DNA of 37,184 nucleotides from Candidatus Moraniibacteriota bacterium (GTDB lineage: Bacteria; Patescibacteriota; Minisyncoccia; CAIUEV01): contig VGKB01000002.1 in NCBI GenBank assembly GCA_016867255.1, positions 1 through 37,184 on the forward strand, given 5' to 3'. Position 1 is the stretch's first letter, and every line of letters starts with the position of its first letter. Below the pieces are notes generated by a model that had not been told where the DNA came from, did not search any database, and worked only from the letters and a program-made list of their open reading frames with translations. The translations under genes and the position numbers were made by a program. Shown here piece by piece: positions 5,996 to 13,985 of the stretch.

Positions 5996-6610
5996 GTGGC
6001 AAACAACAACGAGCAAAAAAACCTCTTGGAGAAAGAATTGGAGCTCAATCAATTTGAAGTCGAAACGATAGACAAGCCTGATGAAGAGATTTTTAGAAAA
6101 ATTATTAATCTTGAAAATTCTTGCATCCCTGAAAGTTGGAGGTTCTCGGAGGATTTCTATGAGCAAGAGTTATCCAAACCCGAAAATATAAAAATTATTC
6201 TCAGAACCAAAGACCGGGATAAAAAATTAATTGGATTGGTCCTTTTGGAACCATACAATAACAATCTCATAAATGAGATGCTGGAAGATGATCCCGAACT
6301 TAAAATAGTCGAGGGCTCCGCTTATTATATGATTACAATCGAAATAGATCCAGACTATCAAGGAATGGGACTCTCATCAACATTGTTTGATGCGATGGAA
6401 AGTGAGATGATTGTCAGAGGATCAAATAAACTAATATTGCACGCAAGAGTTAGTAATGGTTTCAGCAATTCCTTAGAAAAGAGATATGGTGATAGAATAA
6501 TTAATAAAAGGCGGATTGATAGATGGAAATATTACAAGCCAGAAGAGCCTTGTGACTATATGGAGATCCAATTAGAAAAAAAATATACTACAGATACCCC
6601 CACTCTTTAA
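5996..6610 (+). CDS. GNAT-family N-acetyltransferase
   Basis: 204 residues. The core motif A, ITIEIDPDYQGMGLSSTLFDAM, has the Q-x-x-G-x-G acetyl-CoA pyrophosphate loop (QGMGLS), preceded by a beta strand and followed by a helix, as in GNAT folds. A preceding strand (KLIGLVLLEPY) and the N-terminal SWRFSEDFYEQEL segment also suit the family. The acceptor substrate is unknown. GTG at 5996 is used because the overlapping ATG at 5994 is in another frame; there is no clear Shine-Dalgarno. Its 3' end overlaps the convergent PurD-like gene by 23 bp. Confidence 0.8.
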   Translation: MANNNEQKNLLEKELELNQFEVETIDKPDEEIFRKIINLENSCIPESWRFSEDFYEQELSKPENIKIILRTKDRDKKLIGLVLLEPYNNNLINEMLEDDPELKIVEGSAYYMITIEIDPDYQGMGLSSTLFDAMESEMIVRGSNKLILHARVSNGFSNSLEKRYGDRIINKRRIDRWKYYKPEEPCDYMEIQLEKKYTTDTPTL

Positions 6611-7901
6611 GTTTTTTTCTATCCTCTTTGATAAATTTTAACCCGATGTCTGTTCGGTAATATTTCTTTGGTATCACTACTTTTTCGATAATCGAATAGA
6701 CTTTCTTTCTGGCTTCCTTAATTGTTTTTCCTACTCCAGAAACGTGCATAATATATCCGCTATTTGCACAAATGTAATATTCTCCGGTCCTTTTCCTTGC
6801 TACCTCTTCGAGGTGAATATGTTTTTGATCTCCGATCTTAAAATTATCTTTAAAATATATCATTAGCCCTTTTGGAGAAAAACTTGTAAACATATTCCGA
6901 TAATAAGGGAATGGTGGAGCCGCCACAAGAACAACTATTCCAAATCCCTTCTTCCACCCCAGATTAAAATTTTTCCCATCAGCAACAGCCTTGAGAAACT
7001 CTGCCCAAGAAGAATTGTGAATCTCCATTTGCAATTGAGTAGCTGGGTATCCAAATCTTGCAGTAGCCTCAAGGGGAAAAACTCCTCTTCGATTAACAAT
7101 GCAGTTTATTGCAATGTCGCCACGAAAATTAATTCTCGCAAGATACTCCTTGAGCTTTGATAAAGTTTCTGAGTATACTTTATTTTTTTCATCATTCGAG
7201 TACCACATAAGAGTACCCATCTCGTCTGTCTTCGGGCCAACTCCCCCGTTAAAAAAATCTTTGTACTCAAAACTAATTTCGATCGGTCCAACCCAATTTT
7301 TCCCGTTAAAATATCTTGCTATGCTAATCTCTACACCCTTAATTCTTTTTTGCAAATCAAATTGAGAACAATTTTTATTTGTGTAATAACTACATTTATA
7401 ATTTTCTAATAGGCTTATCAGATCTCGGTTATCCTTAAATTTGCTTACGTAATTTAAAGTTTTATTACTGTCTCCGCTTTGTTTAATTACCCATGGACCA
7501 GGGTTGCTCTTTAAAAAATCAATGCCTTCTTTTATGTCGTAAAAGGTGGTCGATGGGGAAACGTTCATACCGACAAAACTAAAAATTTTCTGCCCATATT
7601 GCCTGTCTTTTTCTAATTTATCTCCAAGCTTACAGCCTCCCACTACAGAATATCCTTCATTCCTCAATTCATCCTGAACTTTTCCCATGCCAACATCATC
7701 AAAAACAATTAGCCCTTCTTTGCCAACCCAACTAACCCCTTTGTCCAGGTCGTCAATCTTTTCAACAACACCCTCTAAGATTTTCCTAATATCCTTATTC
7801 TTATCTTTTATAAACCACTTTACGTGGTTTCGCTCCCCCTTGAGCTTACAGCAGAGACTTGCTCCGTGGGCATCGGTTGGCGAAACAAAAAGAATACGCA
7901 T
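6588..7901 (-). CDS. Divergent PurD-like (GAR synthetase-type) ATP-grasp ligase
   Basis: 437 residues, the length of phosphoribosylamine-glycine ligase. PurD-like features are GGVGPKTDEMGT (compare GGMGAYSP), PLEATARFGYPATQ (compare LEFNARFGDPETQ, metal site) and the C-terminal EARKKVYSIIEKV...YYRTDIG. The N-terminus (MRILFVSPTDAHGASLCCKL) lacks the usual GSGGREHA loop. GAR synthetase joins glycine to phosphoribosylamine using ATP. No other purine gene is near and most CPR bacteria lack the de novo pathway, so a different amine or amino-acid ligation is plausible. It is convergent with the GNAT gene and low in GC like its neighbours. Confidence 0.78.
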   Translation of the reverse strand: MRILFVSPTDAHGASLCCKLKGERNHVKWFIKDKNKDIRKILEGVVEKIDDLDKGVSWVGKEGLIVFDDVGMGKVQDELRNEGYSVVGGCKLGDKLEKDRQYGQKIFSFVGMNVSPSTTFYDIKEGIDFLKSNPGPWVIKQSGDSNKTLNYVSKFKDNRDLISLLENYKCSYYTNKNCSQFDLQKRIKGVEISIARYFNGKNWVGPIEISFEYKDFFNGGVGPKTDEMGTLMWYSNDEKNKVYSETLSKLKEYLARINFRGDIAINCIVNRRGVFPLEATARFGYPATQLQMEIHNSSWAEFLKAVADGKNFNLGWKKGFGIVVLVAAPPFPYYRNMFTSFSPKGLMIYFKDNFKIGDQKHIHLEEVARKRTGEYYICANSGYIMHVSGVGKTIKEARKKVYSIIEKVVIPKKYYRTDIGLKFIKEDRKKLKEWGYL

Positions 7902-8085
7902 AAAAGCTTAAATATATTGTGCTTACTTCTATCATACACATACCAGATTAGAACAAAATAATCTTTTTCCCTAATTTTTTGGGAAAAATTGCATTTTCTT
8001 ATCTATTATCTTTTAAATTTTTTATTCTAGGTTTAAAATATAACTAATTCTTTTGCTGATATTCTAAATACAAAAAAATATTAAA

Positions 8086-9927
8086 ATGCTTTGCCTAGAT
8101 TTTGAAACCCCACATTTTCTAGTTTTTGCGAGTACGACTCCTTCTCTTATTTATTTCTCTCATATACCTGCGATGTTGCTATCGTTATTGATGGGATTTT
8201 TTATATTCATAAAAAATAAGAAAGCATTAATTTCGCAAATTTTGTTTACTTTATCTATAACGTTCTCTTTGTCATGCTTTGTCTTACTTATTACTTGGAC
8301 TAATAATGACACCAGCATTATAATGTTTGTTTGGTCAATTTTTGGAATTTTGTATCTTCTGACATTCTTTTTCTCTTTCTATCTAGTATACCTTTTTATA
8401 AAACAGCGTGATATTAGTTTAAAAACAAAAATTTTTCTATCGTTGTTTCTTGCGCCAACCATTTTTTTCGCATCATCAAAATATAATCTAAATGTTTTTG
8501 ACTTAAAACTGTGTGGCATAACCCAAGAAGGAAGATATTTCACAAATTATTATTATATTGCAGGATTAGCGATTTTTATATGGATGTCTATTGTTTCAAT
8601 AACCAATTATTTAAAAATTAAAACTATTTTTAGAAAACAGATTTTACTCTTGCTCGGAGGCGTCAGTTTTTTCTTACTATCACTCTTTTTTACAGGTTTT
8701 TTAGCAAGTCTCTTAGTGGACTATGGGGTATTTAGTGACTATTCTGTGGAGCAATATGGACTATTCGGAATGCTGGTGTTTTTAGCTTTTCTTTCATATC
8801 TAATCATTAAATATCAAGCCTTCGATATTAAAGTTATTGCAGCTCAGTTCCTTACCGTTACGGTGTGGATTGGGGTGTTTTCCCAGTTTTTCATTGTGCA
8901 GGAGTTGAGTAATCAGATTCTTACTGGCGTGACGCTTGCCCTTGTAACGATTTTTGGGTATATGCTTTTTCGCGCCATCAAAGAAGATGTTTCCCTTACC
9001 GAACAATTGCGGCTCGCTTCCGGCAAGCTGGCAATCTTAAACACCAAACTCAAAGAAATTGACGCCGCCAAATCCGAATTCGTCTCCATTGCCTCGCACC
9101 AACTACGCACCCCCCTCACCTCGGTGAAGGGCTACGCCTCCCTCATTTTGGAAAACACCTTCGGAAAAATCCCTCTCCGCCAGCGCGAAGCGGTGGAAAA
9201 ACTCTATGTCAACAACGAAAAACTGGTGCTTTTGGTGGAAGATATGCTCAACGCTTCCCGCCTGGAAGCCGGCCGGCTGGAATACGAATTTGAAGAGGTG
9301 GACGTCCCGCCTCTCATCAAAGAGATAGTGGATAATATGCAGCTCCACGCCAAAAGCAAAAATCTCTTGCTTAAATACACCGCTCCTTCCAAAACCCGTT
9401 CGGCTTCGCTCAGGGCAAGCTCTTTAATCGCCCTTGCCGACAAGCGCAAGGTGGCCGAAATTATCGCCAATCTCATTGACAACGCCGTGAAATACTCCCC
9501 TGCCCTTCATGAAGGGCAGAACAATACGGCTGAAAAACAAACTATAACCGTCAGCGTCTCCCGCTGCGAGTTGGCAAGGCCGGTCGGTAAAGCGAAAAAC
9601 ACCAAAATTCTAAACGGCGCCGGGGTGCGCGTAAGCGTTGCCGACAACGGAATCGGCATGAGCGAAAAGGAACTGAAAGAAATATTTGAGAAGTTTAAAA
9701 AAGGAGAAACGAAAAATGAGAAACAGGAAACGGGATCGTCCTTTATAGTTAAAAGAGAGAAAGAAGGAGAAATTGATAACAAAATAGACAATATCACCGG
9801 CACCGGCCTCGGCGTCTACATCTCCCGCCAGATGGCCCGCGCCATGGGCGGCGATCTGTGCGCCACTTCGCCGGGCAAAGGCAAAGGGAGTACATTTACC
9901 CTAGAATTACCCCTGGTTAAAAAATAG
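8086..9927 (+). CDS. Membrane sensor histidine kinase with multi-TM sensor region
   Basis: 613 residues. About seven to eight hydrophobic segments occupy residues 10-300, like 7TM-type kinase sensors. Then come a short coiled coil, the H-box FVSIASHQLRTPLTSVKGY (His about 338), the N-box NLIDNAVKYSP, the G1 box VADNGIGM and the G2 box GTGLGVYISRQM. The protein ends in LELPLVKK. It should autophosphorylate on His and pass phosphate to a response regulator; no regulator gene is adjacent. Base composition changes inside the gene: the membrane half is AT-rich, while the kinase half from about 8990 is GC-rich. This suggests a sensor swap. Two inserted-looking stretches (SKTRSASLRASS, and a 20-bp palindrome at 9500-9519) interrupt the ATPase domain. 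Its 3' end is duplicated at 13611. Confidence 0.93.
   Translation: MLCLDFETPHFLVFASTTPSLIYFSHIPAMLLSLLMGFFIFIKNKKALISQILFTLSITFSLSCFVLLITWTNNDTSIIMFVWSIFGILYLLTFFFSFYLVYLFIKQRDISLKTKIFLSLFLAPTIFFASSKYNLNVFDLKLCGITQEGRYFTNYYYIAGLAIFIWMSIVSITNYLKIKTIFRKQILLLLGGVSFFLLSLFFTGFLASLLVDYGVFSDYSVEQYGLFGMLVFLAFLSYLIIKYQAFDIKVIAAQFLTVTVWIGVFSQFFIVQELSNQILTGVTLALVTIFGYMLFRAIKEDVSLTEQLRLASGKLAILNTKLKEIDAAKSEFVSIASHQLRTPLTSVKGYASLILENTFGKIPLRQREAVEKLYVNNEKLVLLVEDMLNASRLEAGRLEYEFEEVDVPPLIKEIVDNMQLHAKSKNLLLKYTAPSKTRSASLRASSLIALADKRKVAEIIANLIDNAVKYSPALHEGQNNTAEKQTITVSVSRCELARPVGKAKNTKILNGAGVRVSVADNGIGMSEKELKEIFEKFKKGETKNEKQETGSSFIVKREKEGEIDNKIDNITGTGLGVYISRQMARAMGGDLCATSPGKGKGSTFTLELPLVKK
9500..9519. repeat. 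20-bp perfect palindrome inside the kinase gene
   Basis: A self-complementary 20-mer (CTGCCCTTCA and its complement) lies between the N-box and the G1 box. It encodes part of a non-conserved insert (residues about 472-495). Another insert-like string, TTCGGCTTCGCTCAGGG, lies about 100 bases upstream (9399-9415). Confidence 0.7.
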
Positions 9928-9933
9928 ATCAGC
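9799..9933 (+). repeat. 135-bp direct repeat (kinase 3' end), copy 1
   Basis: The last 129 bases of the kinase gene, from the G2 box to the stop, plus 6 bases beyond it. It aligns without gaps to 13611-13745 with 12 differences by my count (about 91% identity). The two copies bracket the radical SAM / polyprenyl synthetase / IDI-Nudix genes. Confidence 0.85.
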
Positions 9934-9979
9934 ATCTTCGTCCTCCCTGCCATTCCAAAGCCTATTAGCGTAGGATGGG

Positions 9980-10002
9980 AATTGCCGCTGGTGAAGCAAT
10001 AG
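9980..10002 (+). pseudogene. Vestige of a third histidine kinase C-terminus
   Basis: Shortly after the kinase stop, the bases encode ELPLVKQ and then TAG, nearly the same as the LELPLVKK end of the kinase. This suggests that the kinase 3' end was repeatedly duplicated here. Seven codons alone could be coincidence. Confidence 0.35.
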
Positions 10003-10055
10003 AAAAAACAGCGCCTTGGTTACAATTACACTTATAAGCATACCCATTAAACACA

Positions 10056-10086
10056 ATGCGGTGCTCTTTATAAAGAAACACCGCAT
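10056..10086 (-). terminator. Hairpin after the radical SAM gene
   Basis: ATGCGGTG and CACCGCAT form an 8-bp stem around a loop containing CTTTATAAAG. It lies 14 bases after the stop of the minus-strand gene, but the following T-run is weak (TGTGTTT). Confidence 0.5.
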
Positions 10087-10099
10087 CCTTCATCTCTTG

Positions 10100-11389
10100 T
10101 TACAATAGGCTCCTGAGAATTCGTCCCTTTTTTGAATGGTGACCCCAAGTTGAATTAGGCACTTCCCAAAGAAACCTCTCGGCCTCCCTTTTGACCGATT
10201 CTGCGCTTAATTCACCAGTCCCCATAGTAACCGTGGAAGGATCACAATCATCAGGATCCAACAATGTGATGAGTCCTTTTTCAACAGCCATATTGTAGAG
10301 TGGCGTTCCAAAAAATGGCGTTGAAACAAACAAAGCGATATCGTCAGCTTCTAGTTCCCTTGCAAGTTTTATACTCATATCAACATCTTCACTCGTTTCA
10401 CCTGGCGTGCCCAGCTGAAAAGATACTTTTACTCTTAACCCCAGCTTTTTGGCTGCAGAAATTATTCTTTTGACTTTATCCGGATCCAGTTTCTTGCCTA
10501 GTATTTGTTGGATTTTGGGAGACCCAGACTCGACTCCGAAGAAAATTCTATCGAGTCGGTTCTTTGAGAACTCCTTTAACAACTCTTCCTCGACAACATC
10601 AATTCTTGCTTGACATTCCCAATCAATCCCTTTGGCACTTAACATCGAAGCTATCTCTAAAGAAACTCTTGGCCTCATAGGAAAAATATCATCCAGTATT
10701 CTCAAGTAATTTGCAGGGTATCTGCCCAATAGAGTATTCAATATTTGGAGTATCCTACTGACGCTTCTGAACCTAACTCTTCTTTCCCAAAAAGCCGATT
10801 GGGAGCAATAAATACAACCAAAAGAGCAGCCTCTCCCTGTTGATAATGTTGCAACGAGCTTTCCTTCTTCTTTTTGCGGATACCGCTCCAAGAAGAGAAG
10901 ATCGAAGGCTGGATCAGGCAAGAAGTCCAGATTCGGTACAGTTACTCTTTTATTAACAACGACCCCTTCTTCTCCTTTGTAGGCAATCCCCGGCACCATT
11001 CGTAAGGTTCCCTTTTGTCTTAGCAATAAGTTTGCTAATTTGAGAAAGGGCAACTCTCCTTCGCCCAATACACAAAAATCAACGTTGTCGTTGGCTAAAC
11101 ACTCTGAATAGCAGAAAGTGGGGTAGTATCCTCCAAAAACTACGCTCGCGTTCATATTCTCTTTAACATGACTTGCGAGCGCTAATCCCCTAGCCACAAG
11201 GCCGCAAGGAACTGAAATGCCAACAATTTTGGCTCCGGAATCCGTGATATCTTCTTCTGTTGTTTCAGGCCTAGAAAAATCAACAATTCCTACGGAAAAA
11301 CCATGGTTTTTGATAAAGGCTGCTAGTTCGGCAAGCCCCATCGCTGGATACGGAGACTTCTCCCCTGGGTTTACAAGCAGAATTTCCAT
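10100..11389 (-). CDS. B12-binding-type radical SAM protein
   Basis: 429 residues. The N-terminal 130 residues form a Rossmann-like cobalamin-binding-type domain (MEILLVNPGEKSPYPAMGLAEL..., VFGGYYPTF, VLGEGE) without the DxHxxG His. The radical SAM core then has GRGCSFGCIYC, the CX3CX2C motif binding the [4Fe-4S] cluster, followed by ILDDIF, ECQARID and FFGVESGSP. The layout resembles BchE/HpnJ/HpnP-type and other B12-radical SAM enzymes that methylate or rearrange unactivated carbons, often in lipid or isoprenoid pathways. The upstream gene on the same strand is a polyprenyl synthetase (131-bp gap), so an isoprenoid-derived substrate is plausible but not shown. A strong AGGAGGG precedes the ATG. 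Confidence 0.88.
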   Translation of the reverse strand: MEILLVNPGEKSPYPAMGLAELAAFIKNHGFSVGIVDFSRPETTEEDITDSGAKIVGISVPCGLVARGLALASHVKENMNASVVFGGYYPTFCYSECLANDNVDFCVLGEGELPFLKLANLLLRQKGTLRMVPGIAYKGEEGVVVNKRVTVPNLDFLPDPAFDLLFLERYPQKEEGKLVATLSTGRGCSFGCIYCSQSAFWERRVRFRSVSRILQILNTLLGRYPANYLRILDDIFPMRPRVSLEIASMLSAKGIDWECQARIDVVEEELLKEFSKNRLDRIFFGVESGSPKIQQILGKKLDPDKVKRIISAAKKLGLRVKVSFQLGTPGETSEDVDMSIKLARELEADDIALFVSTPFFGTPLYNMAVEKGLITLLDPDDCDPSTVTMGTGELSAESVKREAERFLWEVPNSTWGHHSKKGRILRSLL

Positions 11390-11520
11390 AATCCTTTGCC
11401 CTCCTTTTTTGAACTTGATAATTTTGCTTCGTCTCCTTACAGAAGTTTTACTCAGGCTTTAAAGGACTAATAATAAATAAATCACAAAGTAAAAATATGT
11501 AAAGAGGTTACTTATAAAAA

Positions 11521-12501
11521 CTAACTCACGTAACTTTTCACCCACTCTGTTAGTAAACTTTTATACCTGGTTGGGGATTCCCCAATTAAGAATCTTGCTT
11601 TTGAAATCTCGTCTTTTATCTTTTTTTCGCATTTGGTAATGACTTTATACCTATTTAAGACATGCATGACTTTTTCTGCCCGTCTTTTGCCAATGGCTTT
11701 TCCCCAATAATTATCTACAAATTCTTTTTTGTCTTTCTCTGAAGCATCGTTAAAAAAGACGGCTATCGGGTAACTAATAGTTTCTCCCTCCAAGTCTTTC
11801 ATCTTAGGTTCATAATCATTGTCATCATAATAGATTCCGAAATCATCCAAGTCATTTTTTATCTGCCCTACGATGCCCATTATCTTGATAAACCCGACTA
11901 TTTCCCGTTTCTCTTTTTCACTCAATGAGTCATCAATTATTGTTGTTGCCTCAAGAGGCCATCTCCCAAGGGCTGTTTTCCTTAGGTAATTGTTCAACAA
12001 GGAATGGGTTGATGCTTTATCAAACGAAAAGTTATTTTGCTCTATCTGTGCTTTTAACGTCATTTTTATCGCTTTATGTAGGGTTAGCTTGATTTCCTTA
12101 TGTTCGCTAAAGTTTTTTACTGCCAATTCTTCGGAAATAATAAACCCTAGAGCAGCGGCATGAACTGCTTCCAGCAAGCCAAACTTCAACCAGACAGCCT
12201 TCTTGCCTCTACGTATCCTAGTTTTATCGCCAATGTCGTCTAATATTAAAATAGCTGACCAAGATATTTCTGAAATTGCCCCCACTAAAGCTCCTCTGCT
12301 ATAGTCATTGAGAAGTAAAGACGGCAATCCTGATCTAAACCGATTTCTGCCAGATTTAATTGTGTATGATAGCGCTCTTGCTTCTTTTACTTCTCCGATA
12401 TATTCTTTTATCAGAGGCTTCGTGAATTCTTCAAAAGCTCGATTAAACTCTCGAAATAAATTCTTCTCAGGTTTTTTATGTTTATCCATTTTAATTCTCA
12501 T
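11521..12501 (-). CDS. Polyprenyl (isoprenyl diphosphate) synthetase family protein
   Basis: 326 residues. The first aspartate-rich motif, LDDIGDKTRIRRG (DDxxD-x4-RRG, residues 87-99), is intact, and SGRNRFRSGLPSLLL matches the GGKRxRPxL substrate loop. The second motif reads QIKNDLDDFG, so the usual DDxxD has Asn in place of its first Asp, and the following GKxT is GETI. Trans-prenyltransferases condense isopentenyl diphosphate with an allylic diphosphate through Mg2+ held by both motifs; the product length cannot be read here. It is divergent from the IDI-like/Nudix gene with only 28 bp between, and upstream of a B12 radical SAM gene. Together they look like a small isoprenoid module. Confidence 0.85.
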   Translation of the reverse strand: MRIKMDKHKKPEKNLFREFNRAFEEFTKPLIKEYIGEVKEARALSYTIKSGRNRFRSGLPSLLLNDYSRGALVGAISEISWSAILILDDIGDKTRIRRGKKAVWLKFGLLEAVHAAALGFIISEELAVKNFSEHKEIKLTLHKAIKMTLKAQIEQNNFSFDKASTHSLLNNYLRKTALGRWPLEATTIIDDSLSEKEKREIVGFIKIMGIVGQIKNDLDDFGIYYDDNDYEPKMKDLEGETISYPIAVFFNDASEKDKKEFVDNYWGKAIGKRRAEKVMHVLNRYKVITKCEKKIKDEISKARFLIGESPTRYKSLLTEWVKSYVS

Positions 12502-12529
12502 TAAAAAATTATTTATTTTATAAAAAAAT

Positions 12530-13513
12530 ATGAACGCGACTTGGGAGCAAGAAAAAATAGTAATCGTTGATAAAAACGATAATGAGTTGGGAACTATGGA
12601 TAAAAATATCTGCCATAAGGTTAAGGGAATTCTTCACAGAGCCATAACAATATTTATTATAAACGATAAAAACCAGATACTGATAACCAAACGAAGCACA
12701 TACAAAAAACTTTGGCCAAAACACTGGGAGTCGTCTTGTTCTACTCACGTTCTTGAAAACGAAAGTTACGTGGAGGCCGGCGAAAGACGAATAAAGCAAG
12801 AGTTAGGGATAAGTTGTAAGCTAAACTACTTATTAAAATTCAATTATAAAGCCGCATACAAAAATATTGGCTCAGAAAATGAAATTTGCGCTTTACTGAT
12901 TGGCAAGTTTAATGGGAGTATTAACTCCAATCCCCGAGAAATTTCCGATCATCGCTGGGTTTCTTTTGACGATCTGGGATATGCTATTGAATTCGATGGT
13001 GGAAGATATGTCCCCTGGTTAGCTGTCGCTTTCAAAGAATTTATTAAGATTAAAGAGATTGTCGGCAACAAGCTTCAAGTTTGTGTCGCAGCAATTGTAG
13101 TAAAGGGTGGTAAAATACTAATCTTCAAAGAAAAAAATAATAAAGCTTACGAAAAAGCAAAAGGTTTGTGGACGGTACCCATAGGAAAGACCAGGGAGAG
13201 TGAACTACTACTAAAATCAGTCTTGAGGGAAACTAGGGAGGAAGTTGGTTACAGCATTGAAATCCTAGGATTGATTGGAGTCTATGAGTTTTTTTCGTCA
13301 AAAACGAATAACCGCATCCTGGGTCTCGCTTTCAAGGCAATCCCAATAGATAATAAAAGAAGTCGACTGCGAGAATTTAAAAAATTATATTGGGTTGATC
13401 CAAAAAAATTGCTCCAGGATAAGAAATTAAAATTTAGAAAAGGTGTAAAAGCAATTATCAAAGACTTTATCGGCGGTAAACTATTAGAAGTTAAACAAAT
13501 AAAATCTCTATAG
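12530..13513 (+). CDS. Fusion of an isopentenyl-diphosphate isomerase-like domain and a Nudix hydrolase
   Basis: 327 residues with two Nudix-fold domains. Domain 1 (1-175) is like type I IDI: CHKVKGILHRA gives two His seven residues apart (29, 36), WESSCSTHV gives a third (73), and GSENEIC gives the two metal-binding Glu (116, 118). IDI interconverts isopentenyl and dimethylallyl diphosphate. Aligned on Trp66 and His73, the catalytic Cys position is Ser71, with a Cys one place earlier, so isomerase activity is uncertain. Domain 2 (180-315) has a full Nudix box, G-x5-E-x7-RETREEVGY (219-241), expected to hydrolyse a nucleoside or other diphosphate. The gene is divergent from the polyprenyl synthetase. 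No strong Shine-Dalgarno is seen. Confidence 0.8.
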   Translation: MNATWEQEKIVIVDKNDNELGTMDKNICHKVKGILHRAITIFIINDKNQILITKRSTYKKLWPKHWESSCSTHVLENESYVEAGERRIKQELGISCKLNYLLKFNYKAAYKNIGSENEICALLIGKFNGSINSNPREISDHRWVSFDDLGYAIEFDGGRYVPWLAVAFKEFIKIKEIVGNKLQVCVAAIVVKGGKILIFKEKNNKAYEKAKGLWTVPIGKTRESELLLKSVLRETREEVGYSIEILGLIGVYEFFSSKTNNRILGLAFKAIPIDNKRSRLREFKKLYWVDPKKLLQDKKLKFRKGVKAIIKDFIGGKLLEVKQIKSL

Positions 13514-13575
13514 GCATGCACTAAAGTTCCAAAGTTTTCTCCCTTTTGGATAGAGGGGGGAGATAAAAGAGGGGG

Positions 13576-13604
13576 TTGACACCGAAAGTAGTCATGGATA
13601 AAAT
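13576..13604 (+). promoter_or_regulatory. Strong promoter facing the kinase 3' fragment
   Basis: TTGACA (13576-13581) and TAAAAT (13599-13604) have an exact 17-bp spacer. The predicted transcript starts at about 13611, the first base of the duplicated kinase fragment; the next gene is about 380 bases on. It may drive a small RNA or be stranded by recombination. Confidence 0.5.
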
Positions 13605-13610
13605 ACCAGT

Positions 13611-13739
13611 GGCACCGGCCTCGGCGTCTACATCTCCCGCCAGATGGCCCGCGCCATGGGCGGCGACCTCTACGCCACCTCCCCCGGGAAGAATAAAGGG
13701 AGTACCTTTACCCTAGAATTACCCCTGGTTAAAAAATAG
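13611..13739 (+). pseudogene. 3' fragment of a second histidine kinase gene (repeat copy 2)
   Basis: The fragment encodes GTGLGVYISRQM... to LELPLVKK and a stop, the G2 box and end of a kinase like that at 8086, with no start or upstream kinase domains. It differs from the intact copy at 12 of 135 positions, many of them silent, so it came from a once-functional, already diverged paralogue rather than a very recent copy. The direct-repeat pair (9799-9933, 13611-13745) encloses the isoprenoid-type cassette. Confidence 0.85.
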
Positions 13740-13841
13740 ATCAGCTGTTTATTTTGCTCTACTCCATCCAAAGCTCCTTTTCCTGTAAAATGAGGGGGCT
13801 ATATTCTGTTAAAAAAATTGCATGAACATACCCAAAAAACC

Positions 13842-13985
13842 TTGACAAAAATGAATAAAAATTGATAATTAAGGGTTGTTAAAAGGGCAAGTTCTTTAAA
13901 AAATGTTCGTAGGAACCCAAGGTGTTAAGCTATAACACTTTGGGTTCCTACGAACAAGACCAGACAAGACGAGGAGGGAAAAACC
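13842..13985 (+). promoter_or_regulatory. Promoter and boxA-like leader with a 24-bp stem-loop (leader C)
   Basis: TTGACA (13842-13847) and GATAAT (13864-13869) have a 16-bp spacer. A weak pairing GGTTGTT...GGCAAG precedes AAGTTCTTTAAAA (boxA-like, 13889-13901). A very long inverted repeat follows: arms 13904-13927 and 13933-13956, 24 bp with one G-U pair and a 5-base loop. It has no T-run, so it is not a terminator. GAGGAGGG then precedes the ATG at 13986. Confidence 0.7.

Noticed and set aside
9507..9803. Minus-strand frame inside the kinase gene
   Set aside because: It is antisense to a well-supported kinase domain, with composition expected of a shadow frame.
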